Assembly: GCA_963555705.1 (NCBI GenBank)
Contig: OY743176.1
Location: forward strand, 60,462,040 to 60,526,039
Length of the DNA: 64,000 nt
Origin: Ligustrum vulgare
Lineage: Eukaryota; Streptophyta; Magnoliopsida; Lamiales; Oleaceae
Direction of reading: 5' to 3'
Both the position numbers and the translations under genes were made by a program. Each line of letters opens with the position of its first letter. The stretch's first letter is position 1. Under the pieces are notes generated by a model. The model saw only the letters and a program-made list of their open reading frames with translations. It did not search any database and had not been told where the DNA came from. Below, piece after piece: positions 11,185 through 22,732 of this stretch.

Positions 11185-12082
11185 ATTGTGTATGTATCTA
11201 TTAGTATTTGTGGAATTGTATTAGTCAATGATTGATATTGCAAAAACTGAAAAAGTGACACTCAATTAAAAAAGTTTGTCACTTTTTTCTACTAAAAAGT
11301 GACATCGTGTTACATTTTAGTTAAAAGAAAAAGTAAAAAGTGCATAGTGTTTGTGTATGGAGAATAGAGAATGTGTAACAGATCTACTAATGTTTGTGAA
11401 TTTGTGTAATTTGTTAGTCAATGATAAATATTGCAAAAATTGAAAATTGACCTTCATGTAGAAAAAAGTGACAAAGGCCCGATTTGGTCTAGGGTAAATT
11501 TAACAACATTTTCCTCAAATTCATTTCCAACCATACATTTTTATGGGACTCACTACTTTACACACTTCAACAACTTTCCAACCACGCATTCAAAATATTT
11601 CTCAAATTTCTCATACACCAAACAGGTTCAATTTTGTTTAAAAAAAGTGACAAAAAGTAACATTAAAAAATTGGCACAATCATTATAATATTTTGAATAA
11701 ATTAACAAGTCATGAATTTATTTTAAGATTTTAATTTATGTTTGATTATAAAGAAAGTAACGTAGATGTCACTTTTTGAAAAATAAGTGACATTGTATTA
11801 CTTTTTTAAAAAGGTGACAAAATTATTAAAAATGTAACAAAAAGATTAAAAAAGTGACACTCAAAATTTACAAATTATTTTTACTTTCTAAAAATTCCTA
11901 AAAGATATTTTTATAAATGGTCCAAAAATAAGGATATTTGTGTAAACACCCCTTTATTTTGTTGTTATATGTAACTATGTATTGAAACGATACGTATTTT
12001 ACTGGGTATTTTTAAATACTCAATGTTACTTTAAAATTTTATAGGCTAGTTCGGGTATTGGATCTGTGGCGGAATGGTGATG
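11185..12082. repeat. AT-rich DNA with scattered AAAAGTGAC motifs
   Basis: No gene is seen. The motif AAAAGTGAC, or its complement GTCACTTTT, recurs many times here (about 11253, 11276, 11293, 11465, 11644, 11769, 11790, 11812, 11851) and also at 8063-8143. Several copies face each other as short palindromes. It may be part of an old non-autonomous element that was the target of the solo LTR. The final 100 bases (GGGTATTTTTAAATACTC onward) look like an old LTR end into which the Athila element inserted. Confidence 0.4.
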
Positions 12083-12087
12083 TATAC

Positions 12088-13728
12088 TGTTAAGTGCATT
12101 TTTATACACTTTTTATACCTTTAAATTAGCATATTTTGGAACATCTTGAGCAAATACCTACTAATTTACGCATATTTTGCATTTAAATAGGTTAATATCC
12201 AAGTTTGAGGCCAAAAATCACAAAAGGAGTGAAGATTCTGCTGAAAATCCAAGTTTGGGGACCATTCTGTCACATCCGAGAAGTTTTGGACAAGCTGAGC
12301 AATTAATCGAGGGACCAAATTGCAAGATTTCAAAAGTTGAAGGACCAAAAGTGCAATTTTAGAAGGACTTAATTGAAAGAAATCCGAAAAGTTGGGGACT
12401 AAATTGCTCAAGATTAAAAGATGGAGGACTTAATGGCAATTTCGGAAGGGACTTAGCTGCAAAAACACCCTCCAGCTGAGCCACGCGATCGCGTGGCTCG
12501 AACCAGGTCGCGAACGCGACTTGAACCACAAAACGGACCCGAGACTCGAAGCTGCCAGAAAAAAGCACCGCGCGATCGTGCGATGTTTACCGCGCGCGAT
12601 CGCGCGGTTGAAAAACAAAAAAAAATAAAAATGTTTTCCGGGCCGGACCGGGTCAACCCGGCCGACCCTGTTCGGCCCATATGCAGAATTTCGCAGATCT
12701 AACAAGATTTTAAGGGTTATGTAAGTTTCTTGCCTCTTTTTCTATTTTCTCTTGTATTTTTCTTAACATTTACCTTATTTAATGCAATGTTTAATTAATG
12801 TTTTAATGTTCTTGTGTTCTTCTTCTACATTTCATCCTCTTGTTGTAGTTTAAGTTTTTATATTTGGTATTTTCTCAAATTTCTACCATAAATGTTATAT
12901 ATTTTAAGTGCATTTAATGTTTTATGATTGGGTTGTTGAAGATATTAATGGTTGATGAAGAAATTTGGTTCAAAGTGAAGGATTCTTGGGTTTTCACTTC
13001 AAGAACTTTACAAAAAGGGGAGTTTTCTTTATTATCTTGTTTTTAATCTTTATTTTAAGTATTATTCTCATGTTTATGTTATTTATTAAATGTTGTTGTT
13101 AGTTTATTATTAGGGGTTAATATTATTGTGTTGGAATTTTAATTAGTTTAAGGTTATTTAAGTATTTTAGGTTGTTTTTGGATTGTGGGTATTTATGTTT
13201 ATGTATTTGTGATTGTGAATGTTGTTTATGTTTTTTGTAATTTGTAAAATGTTTGTCACTATGTTAGATTCTTATTGGAATTTACTATACATGTTAGGTT
13301 AAATTTAAATTTTCCCATGTAATTTGGTTAATTAATTGACTACCACTTTTTGATTTGTGAAAGAAGAAATTAGTGTAGTTATAAAAACTAAATTCACCTT
13401 ATTTCATGTTTTCTAGTTTAGTTTAGTTACCAAGTTCTTTTTATTATTAGTTTATTTTGGATAATTAGTTTTAATCCTAACTTTTACATATTGTTGTCTA
13501 TTTGCTTTAATTAACTAGTTTTTCATGTTGCCATGTTTTAATTTTATGATAGTTAGTATTCACCATCAAACCAACTTTTTATGTTACTTGACTTTTCTTT
13601 TAAAATGAAATCAATAACTTTAGTTACACATCAATCATTCCTCGTGGGTATGATAAACCGGACTTCTCTAGTCCACTTTACTACTTGAACGCGAACCGTG
13701 CACTTGCGATATACGATTTTAGCGAACA
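12088..13728 (+). repeat. Athila 5' LTR
   Basis: 1641 bp, TGTT...AACA. Compared with the 3' LTR it lacks about 50 bp between AAGATTTTA and GGGTTATG (junction near 12712). That segment holds the TATA box in the other copy. In turn it keeps a GCGATCGC-rich palindromic stretch (about 12572-12605) that is largely deleted in the 3' LTR. A perfect 22-bp palindrome with arm GAGCCACGCGA lies at 12478-12499. Confidence 0.9.
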
Positions 13729-13734
13729 AGTTTT

Positions 13735-13752
13735 TGGGGCCGTTGCCGGGGA
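13735..13752 (+). other. Primer-binding site (tRNA-Asp)
   Basis: TGGGGCCGTTGCCGGGGA, six bases after the 5' LTR. It pairs with the acceptor end of plant tRNA-Asp except for one position (G in place of C in TGGCGCC). Confidence 0.85.
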
Positions 13753-13867
13753 ATGATTTTATTTGTACTAAATGCATTGATTTTTTGTTAATTGAATTGT
13801 CTTCTCATTCTCATCTTTTTCTTCTTTTTATTTTCATTTTCCAGGTACTCTTGCCTTGTTTATGTAA

Positions 13868-14995
13868 CAACGTCCGACTTGGGACATTCTTCCAATTGAT
13901 CCCGAACCCGAACGAACTTTTAGGAGGAGGATTAGGGAAAGAAGAGAACAAGTTGAACAACAAAGAATACAAGGCAATATGGGGGACAACAACCAAGGTG
14001 GTGCCGATCCCGTTATTGATGAAGATGATAGACCAATGGGGCAATTCATGGTTCCTCTCATCACTCAAAATCGAGGAAGCATCACATATCCCCCATTTGG
14101 ACGTCTGGACTTTCATCTAAAGCCGGATGTGATAAATCTCTTCAAGGGGCATCTACAATTCTATGGAACGATCGAGGAGAATCCATTTATTCACATCTCG
14201 CGGTTTTTGGAGATGTGTAGTAACTTTGATTATCCGGGAATTAGCAAGGAGACTATCAACATGCGGTTATTTCCACACACCCTTAGAGATGGAGCTCGTG
14301 AATGGTTAGATGCCAACCCGGTTGGAAGTATTACAACATGGGATGATCTCGCTCAAAAGTTCACTACAAAATACTTTCCTCCATCAAAAGTTGCTAAATT
14401 GAAGAGTGATATCTCCACATTCCGACAACTTGACACCGAATGTTTCTATGAGACATGGGAAAGATTCAAGGAGATGTTGAGGAAATGTCCAAATCATGGG
14501 TTCACCAAGCAAATGCAAGTTCAATATTTCTATCTTGGGATGAATCCATCTAGTCGAGTGACAGTTGATTCGGCCTCCAATGGAGCTATCACTACAAAAT
14601 CACCTAATGAGGCAATTGAGCTCTTTGAGATGATGGCTAATCACAATTCTACTTGGCCAACAGACCGCATGGTACCAAAGAGAGCCGCAGGAATTCATGA
14701 AGTTGATGCATATGCGGCTTTATCGGCAAAGATGGACCTTCTATTCAAGAAGTGTGATGATTTGTCTTCTCAACATACGGTAAAAGCAATCTACCCTCCT
14801 ATTTCTATTTGTGATGTATGTGGAGCAACACACAAGGTTGAGGAATGTCCCATGCTCAAAATGGCTTCTACTTCAAATGAGCAAGTGAATTATGCTCAAA
14901 ATTTCAACCGACCACAAGGCAATCCTTACTTCAACACATACAATCCGGGTTGGAGGAATCATCCGAACTTTTCTTGGTCCAACAATCAAAATTAA
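13868..14995 (+). pseudogene. gag: Athila gag (start lost, premature stop)
   Basis: Capsid protein that packages element RNA. The first ATG in the long frame is at 13979 (MGDNNQGG). The same frame is already open from 13868 and encodes PIDPEPERTFRRR, the usual N-terminus of Athila gag, directly after a TAA at 13865. The original start was therefore probably lost or altered. The capsid core includes FPHTLRDGAREWLDANP and WERFKEMLRKCPNHGF. Near the end CDVCGATHKVEECP forms a CX2CX4HX4C zinc knuckle (about residues 279-292 counted from 13979). The frame stops at TAA 14993-14995, where a CAA-to-TAA change in the NNQN-linker is likely; coding resumes in the same frame. Confidence 0.8.
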
Positions 14996-15757
14996 GTAAA
15001 GCCTCCCGGTTTTGTTCAACCTCCCGGTTTTGTTCAACCTCCACCACCCCAAGAGAAGAAGCCTTCCATTGAGGAGATACTCATGCAATTCATGAACAAG
15101 ACCAATACTATTCTCCAAAATCAAGCGGCTTCTATCAAAAATCTTGAGACTCAAGTTGGGCAATTGGAAAAAATGATGACGGAGAGACAACAAGGAGCCT
15201 TGCCAAGCAATACCGAGATCAATCCAAGGGAAAATGTGCAAGCCATTACTACAAGAAGTGGAATTCAATTACCGGAAATCACGGTAAAGCAACATGTGGC
15301 ACAACCCGAGGTGAAAGAAAAAGGTAATGAACATGTTGAGGAGGCGAATGAAGATGATGCAACATTGAAGGAAAGTGGGGAGACCTCAACAAAGGGGCCT
15401 ACTCCAGTGAAAGCTTATGTGCCTCCCATTCCTTTTCCTCAAAGACTCCAGAAGCACAAGGTGGATGCACAATTTGGTAAATTTCTTGAAGTTTTCAAGA
15501 AACTTCACATCAACATACCATTTGCCGATGCATTAGCACAAATTCCTAGCTATGCAAAGTTTATGAAAGACATCCTTTCAAACAAAAGGAGGCTAGAAGA
15601 TCATGAAACTGTGATGCTCACGGAAGGATGTAGTGCCATACTACAAAACAAATTGCCTCCAAAAATCAAAGATCCAGGGAGTTTTACTATTCCTTGTACT
15701 ATTGGTAATTTAACTTTTGGAAAAGCATTATGTGATCTTGGTGCTAGTATTAATTGA
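14996..15757 (+). pseudogene. Athila gag-protease linker and protease N-terminus
   Basis: This continues the gag frame after the first stop. It starts with two short Pro-rich tandem repeats (KPPGFVQPPGFVQPPPP). A coiled-coil-like stretch follows (MNKTNTILQNQAASIKNLE, then QVGQLEKMM), and then the spacer typical of Athila polyproteins with PPIPFPQRLQKHKVDAQFGK. It ends with the start of the aspartic protease, CTIGNLTFGKALCDLGASIN, where DLGAS takes the place of the active-site D-T/S-G motif. A TGA at 15755-15757 interrupts at ASIN/MPLS. Athila relatives have Leu here, so TTG to TGA is the likely mutation. Confidence 0.8.
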
Positions 15758-18700
15758 ATGCCTTTGTCTATTTTCAGGAGATTGGGCATGGGAGAGGTGA
15801 AGCCAACCACAGTTTCATTGCAATTGGCCGATCGCTCTATTAAGCATCCGCGTGGTATTGTTGAGGATGTGCTAATCAAGGTGGACAAATTCATCTTCCC
15901 TACCGATTTTATCATTCTTGATATGGAGGAAGACCTTGATATCCCAATCATCTTGGGAAGACCCTTCCTAGCGACCGGTCGAGCTTTAATAGATGTGCAA
16001 GGAGGCAAATTGATATTGAGGGTTCAAGATGAGCAAATCACATTCGACATTATGAAATCCATTAAGTACCCCGTTGAGGTAAATTTATGCTCCCGAGTAG
16101 ACATCATTGATCAAGAAGTGGCTACATCATTCATCTATGGGTCATCTAAGGATCCCCTTGAGACTTGTATTGCTCACTCCATAACCACCGAGGGAGAGGA
16201 TGATTTGGACATCGGAAGGATGTCACAACACTTGGATGCTCCCAAATTTTATCCCTTCAAGAAGAGGCCATATTTTGAAGAGTTGGGAGAGAGCTCTTCT
16301 CCTTCACTACCCTCCATTCAACAAGCCCCAACTCTTGAGCTCAAACCTCTTCCATCCCATTTGAGGTATGCATACTTGGGTGATTCTTCTACTCTTCCCG
16401 TTATTATCTCGAATTTGTTGGATGAAGTGGAGGAAGAAAAACTACTTGAGGTGTTGAAAATGCATAAAATGGCTATTGGGTGGACTATGGCGGATATCAA
16501 GGGTATTAGCCCTACCTTGTGCATGCATAAAATCCTCATGGAGGATACCTTCAAACCAACAGTGGAGCACCAACGCCGTCTAAATCCAAACATGAAAGAA
16601 GTAGTGAAAGCCGAGGTATTGAAGTGGTTGGATGCGGGAATTATCAATCCAATCTTGGATAGTGCATGGGTGAGTCCCGTCCAATGTGTTCCAAAGAAAG
16701 GAGGTGTCACGGTGGTTGAAAATGAGAACAACGAGCTTATTCCTACAAGGCCCGTGACGGGATGGAGAGTTTGCATTGACTACCGGAAATTGAACAATAC
16801 CACTCGAAAAGATCACTTTCCTCTCCCCTTTATTGACCAAATACTTGAGAGGTTGGCGGGGCATTCTCATTACTGTTTCTTGGATGGATACTCGGTCTAC
16901 AATCAAATTTTAATAGCCCCCGAAGATCAAGAGAAGACCACCTTTACATGTCCATATGGGACTTTTGCTTATAGGAGGATGCCGTTTGGTCTTTGCAATG
17001 CACCGGCTACTTTTCAACGTTGTATGATGGTCATTTTCTCCGACATGGTGGAAAAATTTATCGAGGTATTTATGGATGATTTTTCAGTTTTTGGTTCTTC
17101 TTTCAATGAATGCTTGGATAATCTTGATCTAGTGTTGAAAAGATGTGAAGAAACCAATTTAGTGCTTAATTGGGAGAAATGTCATTTTATGGTGAGAGAG
17201 GGCATTGTACTTGGCCACTGGATTTCACAAGGGGGGATTGAGGTTGATAAAGCCAAAATACAAGTTATTGAGAAATTGCCTCCTCCTACTTTGGTGAAAG
17301 GCATAAGGAGTTTCTTGGGGCATGCGGGTTTCTATAGGAGATTCATCAAGGATTTTTCTAAAATCACTAAGCCTCTTTGTTCTCTACTTGAGAAGAACAA
17401 CACTTTCCATTTCTCTCAAAAATGTCTATTGGCTTTCAACACTCTTAAGGAGAGGCTTATCTCGGCTCCTATTATTGTGGCCCCGGATTGGAGCTTACCG
17501 TTTGAGCTCATGTGCTATGCTAGTGATTATGCCGTGGGAGCGGTTTTGGGGCAAAGGAGAGGTAAATTGTTGCATGTGATCTACTATGCAAGCCGAACAT
17601 TGAGTGATGCTCAATTGAATTATGCCACAACCGAGAAAGAGATGCTTGCCGTGGTCTTTGCCTTTGACAAATTTCGATCTTATCTCATCGGCTCAAAGGT
17701 AATTGTCTATACCGATCACTCCGCTCTAAAATACTTGCTTGCTAAGAAGGATGCGAAGCCAAGATTGATTAGATGGGTCCTTCTCTTGCAAGAACTTGAT
17801 TTGGAAATCCGTGATAAAAAGGGTGCGGATAATCTTGTGGCCGATCATCTATCTAGGATGGATCAACCTGAAGAAGTGGGAGTAGAGGAAATCAATGAAG
17901 CCTTTCTGGATGAACAACTATTGCATGCCAAACATCTTCTCCAAGTGTTCGAAGCACCATGGTATGCGGACTTCGTGAATTTCCTTGTAAGTGGTATTCT
18001 TCCCCCGGATTTCTCTTATCAACAAAAGAAGAAATTCTTTTCCGATGTGAAACATTATTTTTGGGATGAGCCATATTTATTCAAGAGGGGGTCGGACCAA
18101 ATTATTAGAAGATGTGTTCCCGAGGAAGAAATGGAAGCAATTCTTGATAGGTGTCATTCATCACCTTATGGGGGTCACTTTGGAGCTTCCAAAACCGCCT
18201 CAAAAGTTCTTCAATTGGGATTCTATTTTCCAACTTTGTTCAAGGATGCTTATACCTTAGTATCCAAATGTGATAGATGCCAAAGGAGCGGGAATATCTC
18301 TCGGCGTAATGAAATGCCATTGACTTCAATCTTGGAAGTGGAAATCTTTGATGTTTGGGGAATTGATTTCATGGGACCATTTCCATCATCGTTCTCAAAT
18401 CAATATATTTTGGTGGCGGTGGATTATGTTTCTAAATGGGTAGAGGCGGTGGCATTTCCCACTAATGATGCTCGGGTGGTGGTCAATTTTCTCAAGAAGA
18501 ACATTTTTACAAGCTTTGGAACCCCCCGACTCATCATTAGTGATGGAGGCAAACACTTTTGCAATCACCTCCTTGACTCACTTTTGTCAAAGTATGGAGT
18601 GAAGCACCGAGTAGCCACACCTTACCATCCCCAAACAAGTGGCCAAGTGGAGATCTCAAATCGAGAGTTGAAAAGAATTCTTGAGATGACGGTGAATACA

Positions 18701-19243
18701 TCAAGGAAAGATTGGTCGAGGAAGCTAGATGATGCATTATGGGCTTACCGCACCGCATTCAAGACTCCTATTGGTATGTCTCCATTTTGTCTTGTTTTTG
18801 GAAAATCATGTCATCTCCCCGTTGAACTTGAGCATCGAGCATTTTGGGCTACACGGGTATTAAACTTTGATGCAAAATTAATTGGTGAGAAGAGGTTGCT
18901 TCAACTTAATGAACTTGGTGAATTTCGCCTCAACTCATATGAAAATGCTCGCATCTATAAGGAGAGGACCAAGAAATGGCATGATAACCACATTGTGAAG
19001 AGGGACTTCAAAGTTGGGCAACAAGTTCTTCTATTCAACTCCCGACTTCGGCTATTCCCCGGAAAGCTTCGATCCCGTTGGTGGGGGCCATTCACAATTT
19101 CTCAAATTTTTCCCCATGGAGCTATTGAGCTATATCATCCCGAAAAGGGACATTTCAAGGTCAACGGGCAAAGGTTGAAACCATTCTTGGAAGGAGAACC
19201 CCCAGAGGAAAAGTCATCAATTCTCCTCAATGCTCCCGAATGA
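15758..19243 (+). pseudogene. pol: Athila pol: protease C-terminus, RT, RNase H, integrase
   Basis: 1161 codons, open throughout. Protease end: [16 protein letters not shown] (about residue 65-80). Reverse transcriptase: [11 protein letters not shown] near residue 376 (a Val replaces the usual Gly), [16 protein letters not shown], then FMDD near 438 as the YxDD-type catalytic motif. RNase [15 protein letters not shown] near 585, [13 protein letters not shown] and [10 protein letters not shown]. Integrase: HHCC zinc finger ([12 protein letters not shown] to CDRCQRSGN, about 797-844). The DDE core has D in WGIDFMGPF (about 869), D in ISDGGKHF (about 928) and E in [10 protein letters not shown] (about 963). 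The domain order RT-RH-INT is that of Ty3/gypsy. It lies in one frame with gag, separated by the two stops. It encodes the enzymes that copy and insert the element. Confidence 0.88.
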
Positions 19244-20839
19244 AAATCCAAAAGTCGAGCTTATGACTTTAACCAAGCGCTTTTTGGGAGGCAACCCAAA
19301 TTTCTTCTCTTTTGAGTTACTTGTATTTATTTACTATACTTCTTTACTTCCTTTTTAATTAATTATCAAACTTTTGCAGGTAACAATTTTTTGCAAATCC
19401 TAAGTGACATGGTCCTCAACAAGTTTGGGGGTGAACTACATTCGACGAAAGCTTAGGTCAATTTCAACGTCACAACCAAGCATTGAATCAGGGAAGTTTC
19501 ACTACCTCTTATCTTCTTTACATACTGTTTCTATTTTCACATTGAGGACAACGTGTAATTCAAGTTTGGGGGTGTTGACTTCATTTTGCATTTATCATGT
19601 TAGATAGCCTTGCTGGCTTAAGATTTTGTAACGTTTGATTTTGTTCATTTTGTTGTGGATATTGACATGCTAGATAGCCTTGTCGGCTCAAATGATTTGA
19701 TGTTTGAAATTGCTGATTAATTCATGAATCATGATCGAATATGCTACTTGTGACTATTTTTATAAATTGCTTATATATGAGTGATCCTGAGTTCTCTTGA
19801 GCACAATAGTCATAACTAGTTGTTGTTGAGATTTGGAATCCATTAAAGGTCGGAAAAATTTGTGAAGTAGAAAAATTAGGTTATGAGCTTGTATTTTCAA
19901 TTTTTATCAACCTATCAAATTTCCTCTCTATGCTATTAATCTCTTAATCCTTTGTGAGACAAGTTTGGGGGTGGTCAAGCCGGTAAAGGAGACGGTCTAG
20001 ATGTGTAGTGATTCCATGCATGCTTGATCTAAATTTGTGTGGAGTGTTGTTGAAATTAGTATAAGCTAAGTGATGACCAAATGCTAGAAATCTAAACCCA
20101 TTTTAATTATTGTATTGCCCTATCTCGTAGCCTTTTTGACTCGAGTAATTAAGCCCGTAGGAGTATCTTGAAACTTGGTGCCTTAAGTTTGAAACTTGGG
20201 AGTCATCTGCCTAAAGCTCGCTACATGGGTCAATTAGAAAGCTTAATGAGTAGGGTACACACACACACTTGAAAGAAAAAAAAGAGCACATCATCATCAT
20301 TGCATTTGCTTAATAAGTCTACCTCACTTCGTAGCCTTTTTGACTCGAGTTAGTAAGTCCGTAGGGGTATTTTGAAACCTGGTACCCTTTGATCTTAAAA
20401 CAATCGGGAAGTTGCCGACCTAAAGCTCGCTACATGGGTCAATTAGAAAGCTTAAGGGAGTGAGGAAGTCACGAGCAATCATCACATTAGTTTGTAGAAA
20501 TCATGCATTTGTATTTGCATAAGGGCTTAGATTAATAGTGGGTTTGGATTGCTTGGTATAAACTTTAATGTTGAAACACTCATCTAGTGGAGAGTCACTG
20601 CATATCTAGATTGTTGAGATTGCTGGTAAGTCATAACCAAGCTTTAGTGGAAAAAGAAATGTGTGAATTGAGAGTCACCCCTAGGATGCATTTTGGGAGA
20701 GAAAAGAAATAATATGGGGGGATGAATGTCACGAGAGGGTAAGGAATGAAATTGACCACTAAGGGTGGATAGTATTATTTTGAAATTTATCCCTCCTACA
20801 ATGTTTCTTTGAACCTTAGTGATAATTGGAAGTGATTAT

Positions 20840-20861
20840 GCACACACACACACACACACAC
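20840..20861. repeat. (CA)n microsatellite
   Basis: Eleven CA units in the Athila tail. Confidence 0.95.
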
Positions 20862-21040
20862 CGATCAAACATGAAATAAGCTAAACCTCGTTTTGTAGTA
20901 TTATTTTGAGAACACAATTGTGAATTAATCATGCAATTTTACACTCACGAAAGAATTTACAAGTTATCTAGCATTGTTGATCATTCATTCATTTAGTTTT
21001 TGTGTTAGTAGATATTCTTGCTCGAGACGAGCAAGAGTTT

Positions 21041-21055
21041 AAGTTTGGAGGTATT
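21041..21055 (+). other. Polypurine tract of Athila element
   Basis: AAGTTTGGAGGTATT directly before the 3' LTR; it primes plus-strand DNA synthesis. Confidence 0.65.
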
Positions 21056-22727
21056 TGTTAAGTGCATTTTTATACACTTTTTATACCTTTAAATTAGCAT
21101 ATTTTGGAACATCTTGAGCAAATACCTACTAATTTACGCATATTTTGTATTTAAATAGGTTAATATCCAAGTTTGAGGCCAAAAACCACAAAAGGAGTGA
21201 AGATTCTGCTGAAAATCCAAGTTTGGGGACCATTCCGTCACATCCGCGAAGTTTTGGACAAGTTGAGCAATTAATCGAGAGACCAAATTGGAAGATTTCA
21301 AAAGTTGAAGGACCAAAAGTGCAATTTTAGAAGGACTTATTTGAAAGAAATCTGAAAAGTTGGAGACTAAATTGCTCAAGATTAAAAGATGGAGGACTTA
21401 ATGGAAATTTCGGAAGGGACTTAGCTGCAAAAACACCCTCCAGCTGAGCCACGCGATCGCGTGGCTCGAACCAGGTCGCGAACGCGACTTGAACCACAAA
21501 ACGGACCCGAGACTCGAAGCTGCCAGAAAAAAGCACCGCACAATCGCGCGGTTGAAAAACAAAAAATAAAATAAAAAAGTTTTTCGGGCCGGACCGGGTC
21601 AACCCGGCCGACCCGGTTCGGCCCATATGCAGAATTTCGCGGATCTAACAAGATTTTAGGGTTTTTTGGGTGATTTTTGGGTGTATAAATAGATAAAATC
21701 CTCATTTTTCTAGGGTTATGTAAGTTTCTTGCCTCTTTTTCTATTTTCTCTTGTATTTTTCTTAAGATTTACCTTATTTAATGCAATGTTTAATTAATGT
21801 TTTAATGTTCTTGTGTTCTTCTTCTACATTTCATCCTCTTGTTGTAGTTTAAGTTTTTATATTTGGTATTTTCTCAAATTTCTACCATAAATGTTATATA
21901 TTTTAAGTGCATTTAATGTTTTATGATTGGGTTGTTGAAGATATTAATGGTTGATGAAGAAATTTGGTTCAAAGTGAAGGATTCTTGAGTTTTCACTTCA
22001 AGAACTTTACAAAAAGGGGAGTTTTCTTTATTATCTTGTTTTTAATCTTTATTTTAAGTATTATTCTCATGTTTATGTTATTTATTAAATGTTGTTGTTA
22101 GTTTATTATTAGGGGTTAATATTATTGTGTTGGAATTTTAATTAGTTTAAGGTTATTTAAGTATTTTAGGTTGTTTTTGGATTGTGGGTATTTATGTTTA
22201 TGTATTTGTGATTGTGAATGTTGTTTATGTTTTTTGTAATTTGTAAAATGTTTGTCACTATGTTAGATTCTTATTGGAATTTACTATACATGTTAGGTTA
22301 AATTTAAATTTTCCCATGTAATTTGGTTAATTAATTGACTACCACTTTTTGATTTGTGAAAGAAGAAATTAGTGTAGTTATAAAAACTAAATTCACCTTG
22401 TTTCATGTTTTCTAGTTTAGTTTAGTCACCAAGTTCTTTTTATTATTAGTTTATTTTGGATAATTAGTTTTAATCCTAACTTTTACATATTGTTGTCTAT
22501 TTGCTTTAATTAACTAATTTTTCATGTTGCCATGTTTTAATTTTATGATAGTTAGTATTCACCATCAAACCAACTTTTTATGTTACTTGACTTTTCTTTT
22601 AAAATGAAATCAATAACTTTAGTTACACATCAATCATTCCTCGTGGGTACGATAATCCGGATTTCTCTAGTCCACTTTACTACTTGAACGCGAACAGTGC
22701 ACTTGCGGTATACGATTTTAGCGAACA
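21056..22727 (+). repeat. Athila 3' LTR with TATA box
   Basis: 1672 bp, nearly identical to the 5' LTR apart from two indels. It keeps TATAAATA at 21684-21691, within a segment missing from the 5' LTR, but has lost most of the second GCGATCGC palindrome. The 22-bp palindrome (arm GAGCCACGCGA) is at 21446-21467. Its direction of transcription points at the MADS gene. Confidence 0.9.
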
Positions 22728-22732
22728 TATAC

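Larger units (their letters stand above)
19244..21055 (+). repeat. Athila 3' non-coding tail with internal repeats
   Basis: No ORF of note; an env-like gene, found in some Athila elements, is absent. AAGTTTGGGGGTG occurs exactly at 19421, 19562 and 19961, and as AAGTTTGGAGGTA at 21041 next to the 3' LTR, where it acts as the polypurine tract. A 120-bp imperfect direct repeat lies at 20124-20245 and 20328-20455; shared blocks include GTAGCCTTTTTGACTCGAGT and AAAGCTCGCTACATGGGTCA. TAGATAGCCTTG also occurs twice (19602 and 19672). Confidence 0.75.
12088..22727 (+). mobile_element. Athila-type Ty3/gypsy retrotransposon, nearly full length
   Basis: A 10.6-kb element with two LTRs (12088-13728 and 21056-22727) beginning TGTTAAGTGC and ending GCGAACA. 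It is flanked by the 5-bp target duplication TATAC (12083-12087 and 22728-22732). The primer site at 13735-13752 (TGGGGCCGTTGCCGGGGA) is complementary, with one mismatch, to the 3' end of plant tRNA-Asp, as in Athila elements. One reading frame runs from gag through protease, RT, RNase H and integrase, broken by only two in-frame stops (14993 and 15755). A 1.8-kb non-coding tail precedes the 3' LTR; no env-like ORF was seen. The close similarity of the LTRs suggests a fairly recent insertion. The element ends 0.8 kb upstream of the MADS start codon, in the same orientation. Confidence 0.92.

Noticed and set aside
19404..19607. Possible env-like ORF of the Athila element
   Set aside because: Only 67 codons, with no membrane or signal features beyond chance; the tail otherwise lacks long frames.
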